Assembly: GCF_018128065.1 (NCBI RefSeq) | Contig: NZ_CP072359.1 | Location: forward strand, 310,001 to 374,000 | From: Prevotella melaninogenica | Lineage (GTDB): Bacteria; Bacteroidota; Bacteroidia; Bacteroidales; Bacteroidaceae | DNA length: 64,000 bases | Direction of reading: 5' to 3' | Shown: positions 24,364 through 32,380 of the stretch, in pieces | How positions within the stretch are numbered: position 1 is the first letter of the stretch | Layout: the number at the start of each line of letters is the position of its first letter | The notes under the pieces: generated by a model | Database searches by the model: none | Told to the model about the DNA's origin: nothing | The model's input: only the letters and a program-made list of their open reading frames with translations | Translations under genes and position numbers: made by a program

Positions 24364-26403
24364 ATGGCAAAGAGCAAATGGAAATTTAGACAAGATGACC
24401 TTGATACTATCCTCACGGTTATCAACCAAGGTTTAATGAAGAAACCCTACTGGGTAGAGTACCACGACACCTATGATGACGGTACGCCAGTGTGGAATGG
24501 AGAGAAATCTGTGTTGTGGAACCTGATGGAGCAAGCATACCCTGAGGAGCGTGCGCAGATGATGCGTCGTATGCTTGCGAAAATGGAAGAACTGGGCGGA
24601 TTGCAGAAGGGTACGCACCAGCAGAAACTCTTTGCATACTTCGAGAGGTATTACTTCTCTGTGATTGACAATTTCTCATCTATGCTATACAATGAGGATG
24701 GCAAGCTCTATGAGAAGATGAAGCTTGCCATGCTGCAAGGTACATACACGAATGATACCGACCCACTGGGTCAATCACTTGGTGATGGAAAGTCACCCGA
24801 GGTTGCTTGGGTGAAGAAGCGTATTCAGTACTTGATGAGCAAGTACAGCTTCGGTGATTACGACGCAAAGACAGCTGAAGGGGCGATAACCGTGCGTACC
24901 TCTGCTCAGGCTGACGCTACGACAAACTCAATCGTTCTGCGATTAACGCCTGCAATGAAGCTATATCCTACGATTGCTTACGGTACTACGATAATGCGTG
25001 GTGCTCGCACAGATGCAGGTAAGCCATGCGAGATAGTCGTTGATATTAACGGTACTTCTGATCAGCAGTTATCTGTTAAGTCAGCTGACTACCTGCTCGA
25101 TATAGGCGATTGGAGTTCGTATGTAATTAACGGTGCACTCTCAATCATTGGTAAGCGACTCAAGCGATTGAAACTGGGTGATGAGAACGAGCAGAACGTG
25201 AAGATACTTATATCTTCTCTTACGCTTGGCAATACCACTTCGTTAGAGGATATTGATGTTCAGAATATATCTACGCTCGGAGGTGCGCTCGATATGCGTG
25301 CTAACTACCGATTGCGTAAGTTCCTCGCTGGTGGTTCTTCGCTCACAGAAGCACACTTCGCTGATGGTGGTGCGTTGGAAGAAGTAGATTTTCCTGCCAC
25401 CACGTCATACGTAGAACTAAAGAATCTCGATAAACTCACCAACGAGAAATGTAATACAGAAGCGTGTGCTCCTAACGTTATGAGTTACTTCGTCAGTGGT
25501 TGCGACAATCTCCAGCCTGTGAAGAAACTCATCGACATCATGGATGCGCAGGTCGGACAAGTGCCTCACGCTCTGCGCTACGTACGCTGTGTTGGTTTCA
25601 ATGAGACATTCACGGACGGACGAGCATTCGACAAGCTCTCCCAGCTTGTAGACGGTACTTATCAAGGTATAGATGCAGAAGGTCAGTACGGAAATGACCC
25701 TTACCCTGTCTTGGACGGTACTATCAATCTCACCACAGGCGCATATCGTGACACCTACGATGCGCTGATGCAACACTATCCTAAGCTTAAGCTGAACATC
25801 GCTAAATGGTGGATTCGCTTCGAAGACCCAGAAGTAAAGCGCATCTGCATAGAGAATTGGGATAAAGACGGTGACGGAGAACTAAGTATGGATGAAGCAG
25901 CAGCTGTTAGTTCCATCGGGACTATCTTCGCAGGAAACAGAAAAATAAGAAGTCTACAAGTATTATCTTTTACCAATATTAAAAGACTTGGATATGAGAA
26001 TTTAAAAGAATGTTATTCTTTAGAATCAATTACTATTCCTAAGAGTGTAGATGTTATAGATTGGTATGTCTTTGGGAACAACCGCGGAAAAGACCTTACA
26101 GCATTAAAAAAAGTTATTGTCGAAAAGGGGAAGCTGTCATACATACCAGAAGGGTTTGATAACAATATAAAGGATGTTGTAGACTATCCTTCTACCATAT
26201 CTTCTTTTGGATGGGCTCAACCATCCTTGAAGGCAAAAGTAACTATTGTTAGAACAACAACTCCACCAACTGTTGATAAACTCTCTTTCAATGGCAAAGG
26301 AATAATATATGTACCTGACGATGTAATAGATGCTTATAGACATTCTGACAGCTGGTCTCGTGTTGCAGATAGAATTTATCCCCTCAGCGAGTATCATCCT
26401 TGA
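24364..26403 (+). CDS. Phase-variable tail fibre protein, expressed cassette
   Basis: A 679-residue fibre. Residues ~1-500 are fixed. An EF-hand-like DKDGDGELSMDE loop (about 500-511) leads into the crossover point at SSIGTI (about 516-521). From there the last ~158 residues are a BspA-like leucine-rich-repeat tip (LKECYSLESITIPKSVDVI, IIYVPDDVIDAYRHSDSW). The tip is encoded in AT-rich DNA between 16-bp inverted repeats at 25910 and 26842. A second tip, in the same frame after inversion, lies on the other strand. Reversal would give a 669-residue fibre with a different end, probably changing host range. Confidence 0.75.
   Translation: MAKSKWKFRQDDLDTILTVINQGLMKKPYWVEYHDTYDDGTPVWNGEKSVLWNLMEQAYPEERAQMMRRMLAKMEELGGLQKGTHQQKLFAYFERYYFSVIDNFSSMLYNEDGKLYEKMKLAMLQGTYTNDTDPLGQSLGDGKSPEVAWVKKRIQYLMSKYSFGDYDAKTAEGAITVRTSAQADATTNSIVLRLTPAMKLYPTIAYGTTIMRGARTDAGKPCEIVVDINGTSDQQLSVKSADYLLDIGDWSSYVINGALSIIGKRLKRLKLGDENEQNVKILISSLTLGNTTSLEDIDVQNISTLGGALDMRANYRLRKFLAGGSSLTEAHFADGGALEEVDFPATTSYVELKNLDKLTNEKCNTEACAPNVMSYFVSGCDNLQPVKKLIDIMDAQVGQVPHALRYVRCVGFNETFTDGRAFDKLSQLVDGTYQGIDAEGQYGNDPYPVLDGTINLTTGAYRDTYDALMQHYPKLKLNIAKWWIRFEDPEVKRICIENWDKDGDGELSMDEAAAVSSIGTIFAGNRKIRSLQVLSFTNIKRLGYENLKECYSLESITIPKSVDVIDWYVFGNNRGKDLTALKKVIVEKGKLSYIPEGFDNNIKDVVDYPSTISSFGWAQPSLKAKVTIVRTTTPPTVDKLSFNGKGIIYVPDDVIDAYRHSDSWSRVADRIYPLSEYHP
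25910..25925 (+). repeat. Left inverted repeat of the fibre inversion segment
   Basis: GTTCCATCGGGACTAT, present in reverse complement at 26842-26857. It encodes part of SSIGTI in the fibre. The reading frame is the same in both copies, so inversion keeps the gene open. Confidence 0.85.
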
Positions 26404-26414
26404 TACTCGCTGAG
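26383..26414. repeat. Central palindrome where the two cassettes meet
   Basis: CTCAGCGAGTATCA (26383-26396) and TGATACTCGCTGAG (26401-26414) are exact reverse complements around TCCT. Both convergent cassettes end here with the shared residues PLSEY and stop codons that overlap within the palindrome. It may also act as a bidirectional terminator, though T runs are missing. Confidence 0.75.
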
Positions 26415-26857
26415 TGGTAGTATTTCTTTTACATTGCTTATATTTGCAGCCTTATACGCTTCTACACTTCCATCTGGAACATATAAAGCTCTACACCCTC
26501 GGTAGGTCTCTCCAACCCATGTATTATTAAAAACAGGAGGTGTTGGACTATTCGGGAGAAGAATAGAAAAAGCCTCGCCTCTATGTTTTATATCATCTGA
26601 AATGCTCCAATAACCTATTTCCTTCATTTCTCCTAAAAACCTAATAATAATATTTTTACGAGGATGAGGTCTTGAAGTAAATTTTATTTGCCATCCACGC
26701 CCTACTTGCGTAATATGTTGAGGTATTGTTACTTCTCCAACTACGTCGTCAAATTTCACTACATCCTGTGTTACCCAATGTTGCGGATTCCAGCCTGAAA
26801 AATATTGCAGTTCATTAAATTTTCTACCAGAAGGTATATGTATAGTCCCGATGGAAC
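26394..26857 (-). other. Silent alternative tail fibre C-terminal cassette
   Basis: On the minus strand an open frame runs without a start codon from the right inverted repeat to a stop at 26394. It encodes SIGTI and then about 148 residues, ending VPDGSVEAYKAANISN and PLSEYQG. The ending is homologous to that of the expressed cassette (VPDDVIDAYRHSDSW, PLSEYHP), while the middle is quite different. A GTG at 26759 would give a 121-residue product, but homology in the frame upstream of it shows that this is not the real start. It becomes the fibre end only after inversion. Confidence 0.8.
26842..26857 (-). repeat. Right inverted repeat of the fibre inversion segment
   Basis: Reverse complement of the left repeat, 16 of 16 bases. 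It begins four bases past the stop of the neighbouring recombinase gene (26862). Confidence 0.85.
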
Positions 26858-26861
26858 CACC

Positions 26862-27863
26862 TTACCTGAAGGCTCTTCTTATTTCCTTATTAATAGTCGT
26901 GTCCTTCACAGCAGAATACACCTGCGTTGTCTTAATACTCTGATGTCCTAATATATGTTGTATTATAGGTAAGCTAACTCCCTTACTCAACAGTACAGTA
27001 GCACACGTATGCCTTGCGCAATGAAAGGTTATATGTCTGTGTATATTGAATCGCTTGAGCATACGCTTGAGAACCAGGTTACAACGTGCGTTACAAGGTA
27101 GCTGAAAAAGTTTACCTGTAGTTGTTTTGTTCTCTTGTACCATTGCAGCAGCCTTACCTCCAAACATCTTAGAGATAGGTATTCTTACCTCGTGGTCTGT
27201 CTTCTGCATTCGCATGATCACCCACTTATTTCGATATATATTCTTTACGTGCTGCTTAGTGACTTGCACGATATCAGAGAAGCGAAGACCTGAATAGACA
27301 CTGAATAGAAAACCTTTAATCACCTTCCTCTCCTCGTCGGTCATATCTTCCTTTGCTTCTTTCTCCTCAATCCGCCTCAGTTCTCTCTCTGTCAATGATT
27401 GCTTCTGCACATTCTCAGTTTTGATATGATACTTGCGAAAAGGATAGACACTCATCAGGTCCTCGTCGATAGCAAGATTGACGAATCGACGAAAAATCTT
27501 CATAAACTTAGCAATGGTGTTTATCGCATATCCAGCAGCTCTCAAGAAGTTCTCGAAATCGCAAATGCACTTGTAATCAATCTGAGTAAAGGTTATATCA
27601 TCCTTAAATCGCCTCAGTACCGCTAATGCAGCCTTATGATTTGATATAGTTCCAGGCGTGAAAGTTTCCTTTTTAATTTCCTCGTCCATCCATTCAAGAA
27701 AAGAGCTCTCCTGCTTATATAATGTCATTGTTGGGTTATCCATCAACTTGTTCACATCGCCCACTCGCTTTACGATATATTGCCCGTCTACCTGTATCTG
27801 GATTAAGGCGTTATGACCTTTAAGCTGTGTAGTTAAGTTCTGAATAAGATTTTTGAGATTCAT
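26862..27863 (-). CDS. Tyrosine recombinase, probable fibre invertase
   Basis: A 333-residue phage-integrase family enzyme. It has an N-terminal SAM-like core-binding domain (about 45-150), then the catalytic domain with Arg194 (SGLRFSD), His281 and Arg284 (HCARH), His307 (LGHQSIKTT) and Tyr316 (QVYSAV). ATG at 27863 is chosen over a TTG ten codons upstream. Location beside the inverted repeats suggests that it catalyses fibre inversion, as Bacteroidota tyrosine recombinases often do for surface loci. In Mu this job is done by the serine recombinase Gin. A role as phage integrase is the main alternative. Confidence 0.8.
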   Translation of the reverse strand: MNLKNLIQNLTTQLKGHNALIQIQVDGQYIVKRVGDVNKLMDNPTMTLYKQESSFLEWMDEEIKKETFTPGTISNHKAALAVLRRFKDDITFTQIDYKCICDFENFLRAAGYAINTIAKFMKIFRRFVNLAIDEDLMSVYPFRKYHIKTENVQKQSLTERELRRIEEKEAKEDMTDEERKVIKGFLFSVYSGLRFSDIVQVTKQHVKNIYRNKWVIMRMQKTDHEVRIPISKMFGGKAAAMVQENKTTTGKLFQLPCNARCNLVLKRMLKRFNIHRHITFHCARHTCATVLLSKGVSLPIIQHILGHQSIKTTQVYSAVKDTTINKEIRRAFR

Positions 27864-27900
27864 TTCTTTGAATTTTGAGGACAACCTGCCCAAAATTCAG

Positions 27901-27908
27901 TACCTTTG
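27901..27908 (+). promoter_or_regulatory. Promoter -7 box TACCTTTG
   Basis: An exact TAnnTTTG box, divergent from the recombinase gene. A TTG at 27875-27877 lies about 23 bases upstream. Initiation near 27915 would give a leader of about 180 nt before the ATG at 28094. Confidence 0.55.
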
Positions 27909-27914
27909 TAGTTC

Positions 27915-28093
27915 TATTAGCAGGCTGCAGGTGAATGAAAATATAAAAAGCCCCCAGCCTGTTAAAAGTCGTCTCACTTACTATTAACAACACATCGGCA
28001 CGATGCTGACTGGGGGCATATACCCTCTGCCGCATCGTGCCGATTTTGTTGTTTAATAAGTGAGACATTGCAAAGATACTAAAATTTAGGATA
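27915..28093 (+). ncRNA. Highly structured leader or small RNA with interlocking stems
   Basis: Three strong pairings are visible. Stem A joins 27917-27927 with 27955-27965 (11 pairs, one G-U). Stem B joins GCCCCCAG (27950-27957) with CTGGGGGC (28010-28017). Stem C joins 27971-28006 with 28032-28066 in an imperfect but long match whose inner part (CGGCACGATGC/GCATCGTGCCG) is exact. B and C interlock, so they form either a pseudoknot or mutually exclusive folds; A and B also share three bases. This fits a regulatory leader of the HTH-like and methyltransferase genes, or a stable RNA. I do not recognise a known family. Confidence 0.5.
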
Positions 28094-28336
28094 ATGAAGA
28101 TAATAGAAGTATTGAAATTTAATCGGGAGTTAATAAAAAGGCTCAAAACTGCAGGAATTCGATTGGAAGATGAAGCGTATGTAGACTTGTATACAGACTA
28201 TACTACTTTACTGAATAGTGGTGAAAAGGTGTCTTATATAGTTGCACGTCTTTCAGACAAGTATGCTGTGAGTGAGCGTAAGGTGTATGCACTCATTAAG
28301 AGATTCGAAAGTGACTGCAAGATGATTGCAGTATGA
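28094..28336 (+). CDS. Small HTH-like phage protein
   Basis: An 80-residue protein whose C-terminal half (IVARLSDKYAVSERKVYALIKRFE) looks like a helix-turn-helix. Its plan matches the gene at 335: a helical N-terminus, a YxxY stretch, then ISER/VSER and a basic last helix. It follows the structured leader and precedes the methyltransferase, so it may regulate late or modification genes; this is inferred only. Confidence 0.6.
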   Translation: MKIIEVLKFNRELIKRLKTAGIRLEDEAYVDLYTDYTTLLNSGEKVSYIVARLSDKYAVSERKVYALIKRFESDCKMIAV

Positions 28337-28390
28337 TTTGTTGTAAATATTCTTTGCCATCGCTAAATATGACGAACTTTGCCATACTAA

Positions 28391-28402
28391 TTAAGTGAGA
28401 CA
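28391..28402 (+). repeat. TAAGTGAGACA motif before the methyltransferase start
   Basis: TTAAGTGAGACA stands directly before the ATG at 28403. The core AAGTGAGACA also occurs at 28058-28067. TAAGTGAGAC occurs reversed at 27971-27980. A shared binding site or RNA element is possible. Confidence 0.45.
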
Positions 28403-29233
28403 ATGAGAAAACAATACTTTTCTGCACCGCTTCCATTTCAGGGACAGAAGCGGATGTTTGCTAAGGAGTATATTAAGGTACTCCAACAATTCCCTGATGG
28501 TACTACCTTTGTAGACTTGTTTGGTGGAAGTGGTCTGCTATCTCATATAGCCAAGTGTCAGAAGCCTAATTCGACCGTAATCTATAATGATTTTGACGGT
28601 TATCAGAAACGGCTGACTATGTTATCAGAAACGAACGCACTGCTGTCAGAATTACGCAAGATAGTGGATGCTCCACGGTACAAGGCTATTTTGGGAGTAC
28701 AACGAGAAAAAGTGTTAGAGTGCGTCCGTAAGTACGAGCGTATCTATGGATGTGTTGATTATATCACTCTATCTTCGTCTATCCTATTCTCTATGAAGTA
28801 TGTAACAACGTATGCTGATCTTGAGAAAGAGACATTGTATAATAATATTAAATCAACAGATTATCCACCTTGTGATGACTACCTTGACGGATTGACCATT
28901 ACCTCTTGTGATTATAAAGAGGTGTTTGAAAAATATAAGGATGTTCCTAACGTCGTGTTCCTGGTCGACCCTCCGTACCTAAGTACTGATAGTACAACAT
29001 ATAAGATGTACTGGAAGCTCTCTGACTATCTCGACGTGCTTACCATTCTCGCTGGTCATCGCTTTATCTATTTCACGTCAAATAAATCTTCTATAGTAGA
29101 ACTTTGCGAATGGATAGGCAAAAATAAACTCATTGGTAATCCTTTTGAGAGCTGTCAGCGTAAAGAGTTCAATGCTCGTATGAATTATAATTCATCCTAT
29201 ACGGATATAATGCTTTATACAGATGTCGCTTGA
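28403..29233 (+). CDS. D12-class DNA N6-adenine methyltransferase
   Basis: A 276-residue Dam-like enzyme that would transfer a methyl group from S-adenosylmethionine to adenine. Motifs in order are FQGQKR near 12-17, the SAM-binding DLFGGSG (38-44), NDFD (62-65) and the catalytic DPPY (189-192). No restriction enzyme gene accompanies it, so it is probably an orphan methylase protecting phage DNA or altering regulation, occupying the place that mom holds in Mu. It is the last phage gene before a strong terminator. Confidence 0.85.
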   Translation: MRKQYFSAPLPFQGQKRMFAKEYIKVLQQFPDGTTFVDLFGGSGLLSHIAKCQKPNSTVIYNDFDGYQKRLTMLSETNALLSELRKIVDAPRYKAILGVQREKVLECVRKYERIYGCVDYITLSSSILFSMKYVTTYADLEKETLYNNIKSTDYPPCDDYLDGLTITSCDYKEVFEKYKDVPNVVFLVDPPYLSTDSTTYKMYWKLSDYLDVLTILAGHRFIYFTSNKSSIVELCEWIGKNKLIGNPFESCQRKEFNARMNYNSSYTDIMLYTDVA

Positions 29234-29333
29234 ATAGTATTCTAACACCATTTAAACGGTGAATAAAGACTACCATATATTGAGGATTGTGAAGATGTTA
29301 AGATTGAAGTAAACGTGTGACTGGCATTATAAT

Positions 29334-29379
29334 GAAATAGCGTTCAAAGAAACATCTCTTTGAACGCTATTTCTTTTTT
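29334..29379 (+). terminator. Strong intrinsic terminator at the phage right end
   Basis: GAAATAGCGTTCAAAGA (29334-29350) pairs exactly with 29357-29373 across a 6-base loop and is followed by TTTTTT. It closes the rightward phage operon about 100 bases after the methyltransferase. Confidence 0.85.
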
Positions 29380-29421
29380 GAGAGGGGTATCCCATTGGTA
29401 CTCCTCGTTTTAGTTCTATGA

Positions 29422-29486
29422 ACGCATCGTTTAAAATTCTTACAACGCTTCGATTTGCGGATTATAAATTGTAGGGAAAATCGACA
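29422..29486. other. Candidate prophage right end with transposase-site-like repeats
   Basis: ACGCATCGTTT (29422) and ACGCTTCGATTT (29445) are near-identical repeats 23 bases apart, similar to spaced transposase subsites at Mu ends. About 30 bases on, the strand reads ATCGACA ending at 29486; a CA end is expected for a Mu-type element (TG...CA). The left end is outside the window, so neither the end nor a 5-bp target duplication (ATATG would be predicted) can be confirmed. Confidence 0.35.
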
Positions 29487-29509
29487 ATATGGTTGTTGAG
29501 AGAAGGATA

Positions 29510-29623
29510 ATGAATTATAGGAAAGATACTCCTGAAGAATTACTAACCACGAAAAAGGATATATGTGATGAGTTTGCGAGGCATGGATATAATCCTAATG
29601 AGATTATTTCTTTTGAGAAATAA
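29510..29623 (+). CDS. Short ORF beside the prophage end, possible gene remnant
   Basis: A 37-residue frame with a good AGAAGGA-like ribosome site upstream of ATG 29510. The text is hydrophilic (DTPEELLTTKKDICDEFARH). The frame is open back to 29468, across the suggested phage border, so it may be the 3' remnant of a gene cut by insertion, or a small gene paired with the next ORF. No family recognised. Confidence 0.35.
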   Translation: MNYRKDTPEELLTTKKDICDEFARHGYNPNEIISFEK

Positions 29624-29647
29624 CTTTTAATTATTCAAACTATTTAT

Positions 29648-30292
29648 ATGAAGTATAAATCTTACCAAACTAAACTTAAGCGACATTATAGAGAACAGGT
29701 ACATCGCGACATTTTTTCTTTGGCTCAAATGGATATAGACTCTATTGCTTTGAGGCTTGGTCCATTCAAAAAAGGACAAAAATTAATAGTAGAGTCACAG
29801 TATCCAATGGATCCAAGGCTTATGTTGAGATCAAGAGATAATGATGTTTATTTTGTATATGGTTATATACAGGCATCTATTATGTTGCTGAATATAGTAC
29901 ATTATGGGAAAAGTTATTTTCGTAAAGACAGTTACATCTATCCAGCAATGTTCTGTTTTCGTATGTACTTAGAACTGACGATGAAGTTAATCATTAAAAA
30001 TAGAAGAGGGATAGTTGTTACAGGACATAGCTTAATGAAGATATGGGATAAACTAAAGTCTGTTTGTTCTTTGCAATTAGACGATGATGTAGAATCTGTA
30101 GAATTTTTGATAAAGAGTTTTCATGAATTGGATGAAAGGAGTACAACTTTCAGGTATCCAAAGATGCTCAATTTATCTCAAGAATCTTGGCAACAAAGTA
30201 TGATGATAGATATACAGAAACTTCAAGAATGCTTCTTGCAGCTATATCGGTTTTTTGATGGACTTTATTTAGAAAGTTCAGTAAATGAATAA
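29648..30292 (+). CDS. Uncharacterised protein, possibly HEPN-like
   Basis: A 214-residue alpha-helical protein. The stretch FRMYLELTMKLII followed by TGHSLMKIWDKL (about 104-137) resembles HEPN-fold proteins of defence and toxin systems, and R120-x6-H127 fits the HEPN RNase spacing. This is suggestive only. AT-rich DNA and the location just beyond the prophage end suggest accessory DNA. Its stop overlaps the leader of the BspA-like gene. Confidence 0.4.
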   Translation: MKYKSYQTKLKRHYREQVHRDIFSLAQMDIDSIALRLGPFKKGQKLIVESQYPMDPRLMLRSRDNDVYFVYGYIQASIMLLNIVHYGKSYFRKDSYIYPAMFCFRMYLELTMKLIIKNRRGIVVTGHSLMKIWDKLKSVCSLQLDDDVESVEFLIKSFHELDERSTTFRYPKMLNLSQESWQQSMMIDIQKLQECFLQLYRFFDGLYLESSVNE

Positions 30293-30314
30293 ATTAATTA
30301 AAAAGAAAATTAAA

Positions 30315-32196
30315 ATGAAGAAATTATTTAGCCTTTTATGGTTGCTATGCGTCTGTCTTACTATGTATGCGCAGGCAACGAAGTTGACAGTTGATTGTCA
30401 GAACCCTGGTTGGTTGTCAAACAAGATTACTTATGGTGATCAAATGACAGTAAAGGATTTAACTGTTACAGGATATATAAATGATACCGACATTAAGTTT
30501 TTATGTGCTTTGATACGTGACAGGGCACTCTCTGGAGGTAGATTAAATCTTGAAAACACACATATCGTTGGTAGCATATCAATTCTTGATGATTGTATGT
30601 CTAACGGATGGAATTGTCTCAATGGAGATGGACACTTAGCCTCTTTATATCTACCAAAGAGTTTAAAAAAATAAGCTCTGCAATTGGTAACATATCGGTT
30701 GACAGCTTATATTTTAGTCCACAAAAGATACACGCTGTATCATCTGAGTCTTTTTATGGAGGTGATAACAAGAAATATCTTAAACACTTGTTTTTAGGGG
30801 AAAATATTGATTCGATTCCTAAGTATAGTTTTATTGATTGTGAAAATCTTACATCTATCCATTTAGGAAAGAAGATGCACTACATTGGAGAAGCCGCCTT
30901 TTATGCTTCTACCAATTTAAAACACTTGAATTGGAATGAATTTACTTCATCTTTAGACTATATCGGACCAAAGGCATTTTAAATACACAATGGAAACCTG
31001 ACACGATTCTTATCGGTGATAAAATTGAGAATTTTGATGTTTCATCTTTTAAGTATAAGGATGGTTGTCATGTATTCTTAGGAAAGAAGGTTCAGCAAAT
31101 TTCCAACGCGAGCCAATGGTGGTCTTCTGGTATCCAAAATATTTTTCTCCACTCTAAATCTATAGTACCTCCTCATATTTCCATAAGATACGACGAACTT
31201 CATTATTTTACAGCTTATATTCCTCATGGAAGTTTAAATGCCTATAAGTCTGATGATCATTGGGGAAAAATGAATTTAATAGAAGATATAACTCATGTTG
31301 ATAGTATTAGAATATTCCCTACGAATATTGTATTAGGACATCTTGGTGAAACAGCCTCTTTATCTGCGAAGGTTTATCCAGAAGATGCAAGTATCAAAGA
31401 GGTGGAGTGGATGAGTACGAAGAATGATGTTTGTATTATTACTTCAAAAGGTACAATTACAGCAACTGGTTATGGAGAATGTAGTGTTATTGCAAAAAGT
31501 AAAGATGGAGGACTACAAGCTATTTGTAGAGTAGCAGTAAAGGAGAGTCGTCCATTAACAGCAATTACTTTAGATATCCATTCCTTACAATTAGAGAAAG
31601 GGGAACAAAGGCAGTTGAAAGCAATATTGACACCAGAAAATCCTGATGATAGTAATGTTATCTGGTCAAGAAGTAATGATAATATAGAAGTATCAAATAC
31701 AGGGATTGTTAAGGCAAAGAATGAAGGTAAAGTTTGGGTATATGCTAAATCTACAGATGGAGCAATTGGTGATTCTTGTAAGGTTGAAGTAATTACACAC
31801 GTAAAAGGCTTGCATATAGAACCAGCAAGCCTTACATTTAAAAAATTAGGAGATAGTTTCAAGTTACGTGCTGTTCTTGACCCAGCCAATGCAACCGACA
31901 CTACAATTACATGGTCTTGTGCTACAACTGATGTTTGTAATGTACTTGAAGATGGTACAGTAACAGCTGTAGGCGAAGGATTAGCCGTTATTTTAGCATA
32001 TTCTAACGACGGACACTACCCTTCAACTTGTATTGTAAAGGTTGATACTTCCACAGATATTAATATCCAGACAATAGATTATCCAAAAGAGACCCAAATT
32101 TACAATATAGAAGGTAAGCAACTTACAAAACTTCAAAAGGGCGTGAATATCGTGAGAATCAGGAAAGGGCAGGTAAGAAAGGTTATTATTAGATAA
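30315..32196 (+). pseudogene. BspA-like LRR surface protein with Ig-like repeats, two frameshifts
   Basis: The intact form would be about 625 residues. It has a signal peptide (MKKLFSLLWLLCVCLTMYAQ), leucine-rich repeats of BspA/LRR_5 type, the end motif AYIPHGSLNAYKSDDHW, three bacterial Ig-like (Big_2) repeats from about 31,290 to 32,045, and a C-terminus resembling a Por/T9SS sorting tail (YNIEGKQL...GVNIVRI). The frame breaks at the A run at 30665-30671 and again in the T run at 30977-30980; each break equals one missing base. These may be real mutations, slippage variants or sequencing errors. It would be a surface adhesin if repaired. Confidence 0.7.
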
Positions 32197-32351
32197 TATG
32201 CTTGATAACTCTTTGGCAGAATTAATTCGTAGTACACTTACTTCTGCCAATGGGTTATTATTGATTAGATTTATATATTGCACAGTACAAATAAGTATAC
32301 GCATTCTCTTTTTCTTTTATAAGAAACAACATAACATTCAACAAAAACACT

Positions 32352-32359
32352 TATCTTTG
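32352..32359 (+). promoter_or_regulatory. Promoter -7 box TATCTTTG
   Basis: An exact TAnnTTTG box 21 bases before the ATG of the radical SAM gene. No clear -33 TTG is seen upstream. Confidence 0.5.
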
Positions 32360-32380
32360 TTGTTATAAAATAAATATTCA

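Noticed and set aside
26394..26759. Independent 121-residue gene from GTG 26759
   Set aside because: The frame and the homologous text continue upstream into the inverted repeat, so it is a silent cassette and not a separate gene.
24364..29233. Diversity-generating retroelement for fibre variation
   Set aside because: There is no reverse transcriptase and no template/variable repeat pair; inversion explains the variation signals.
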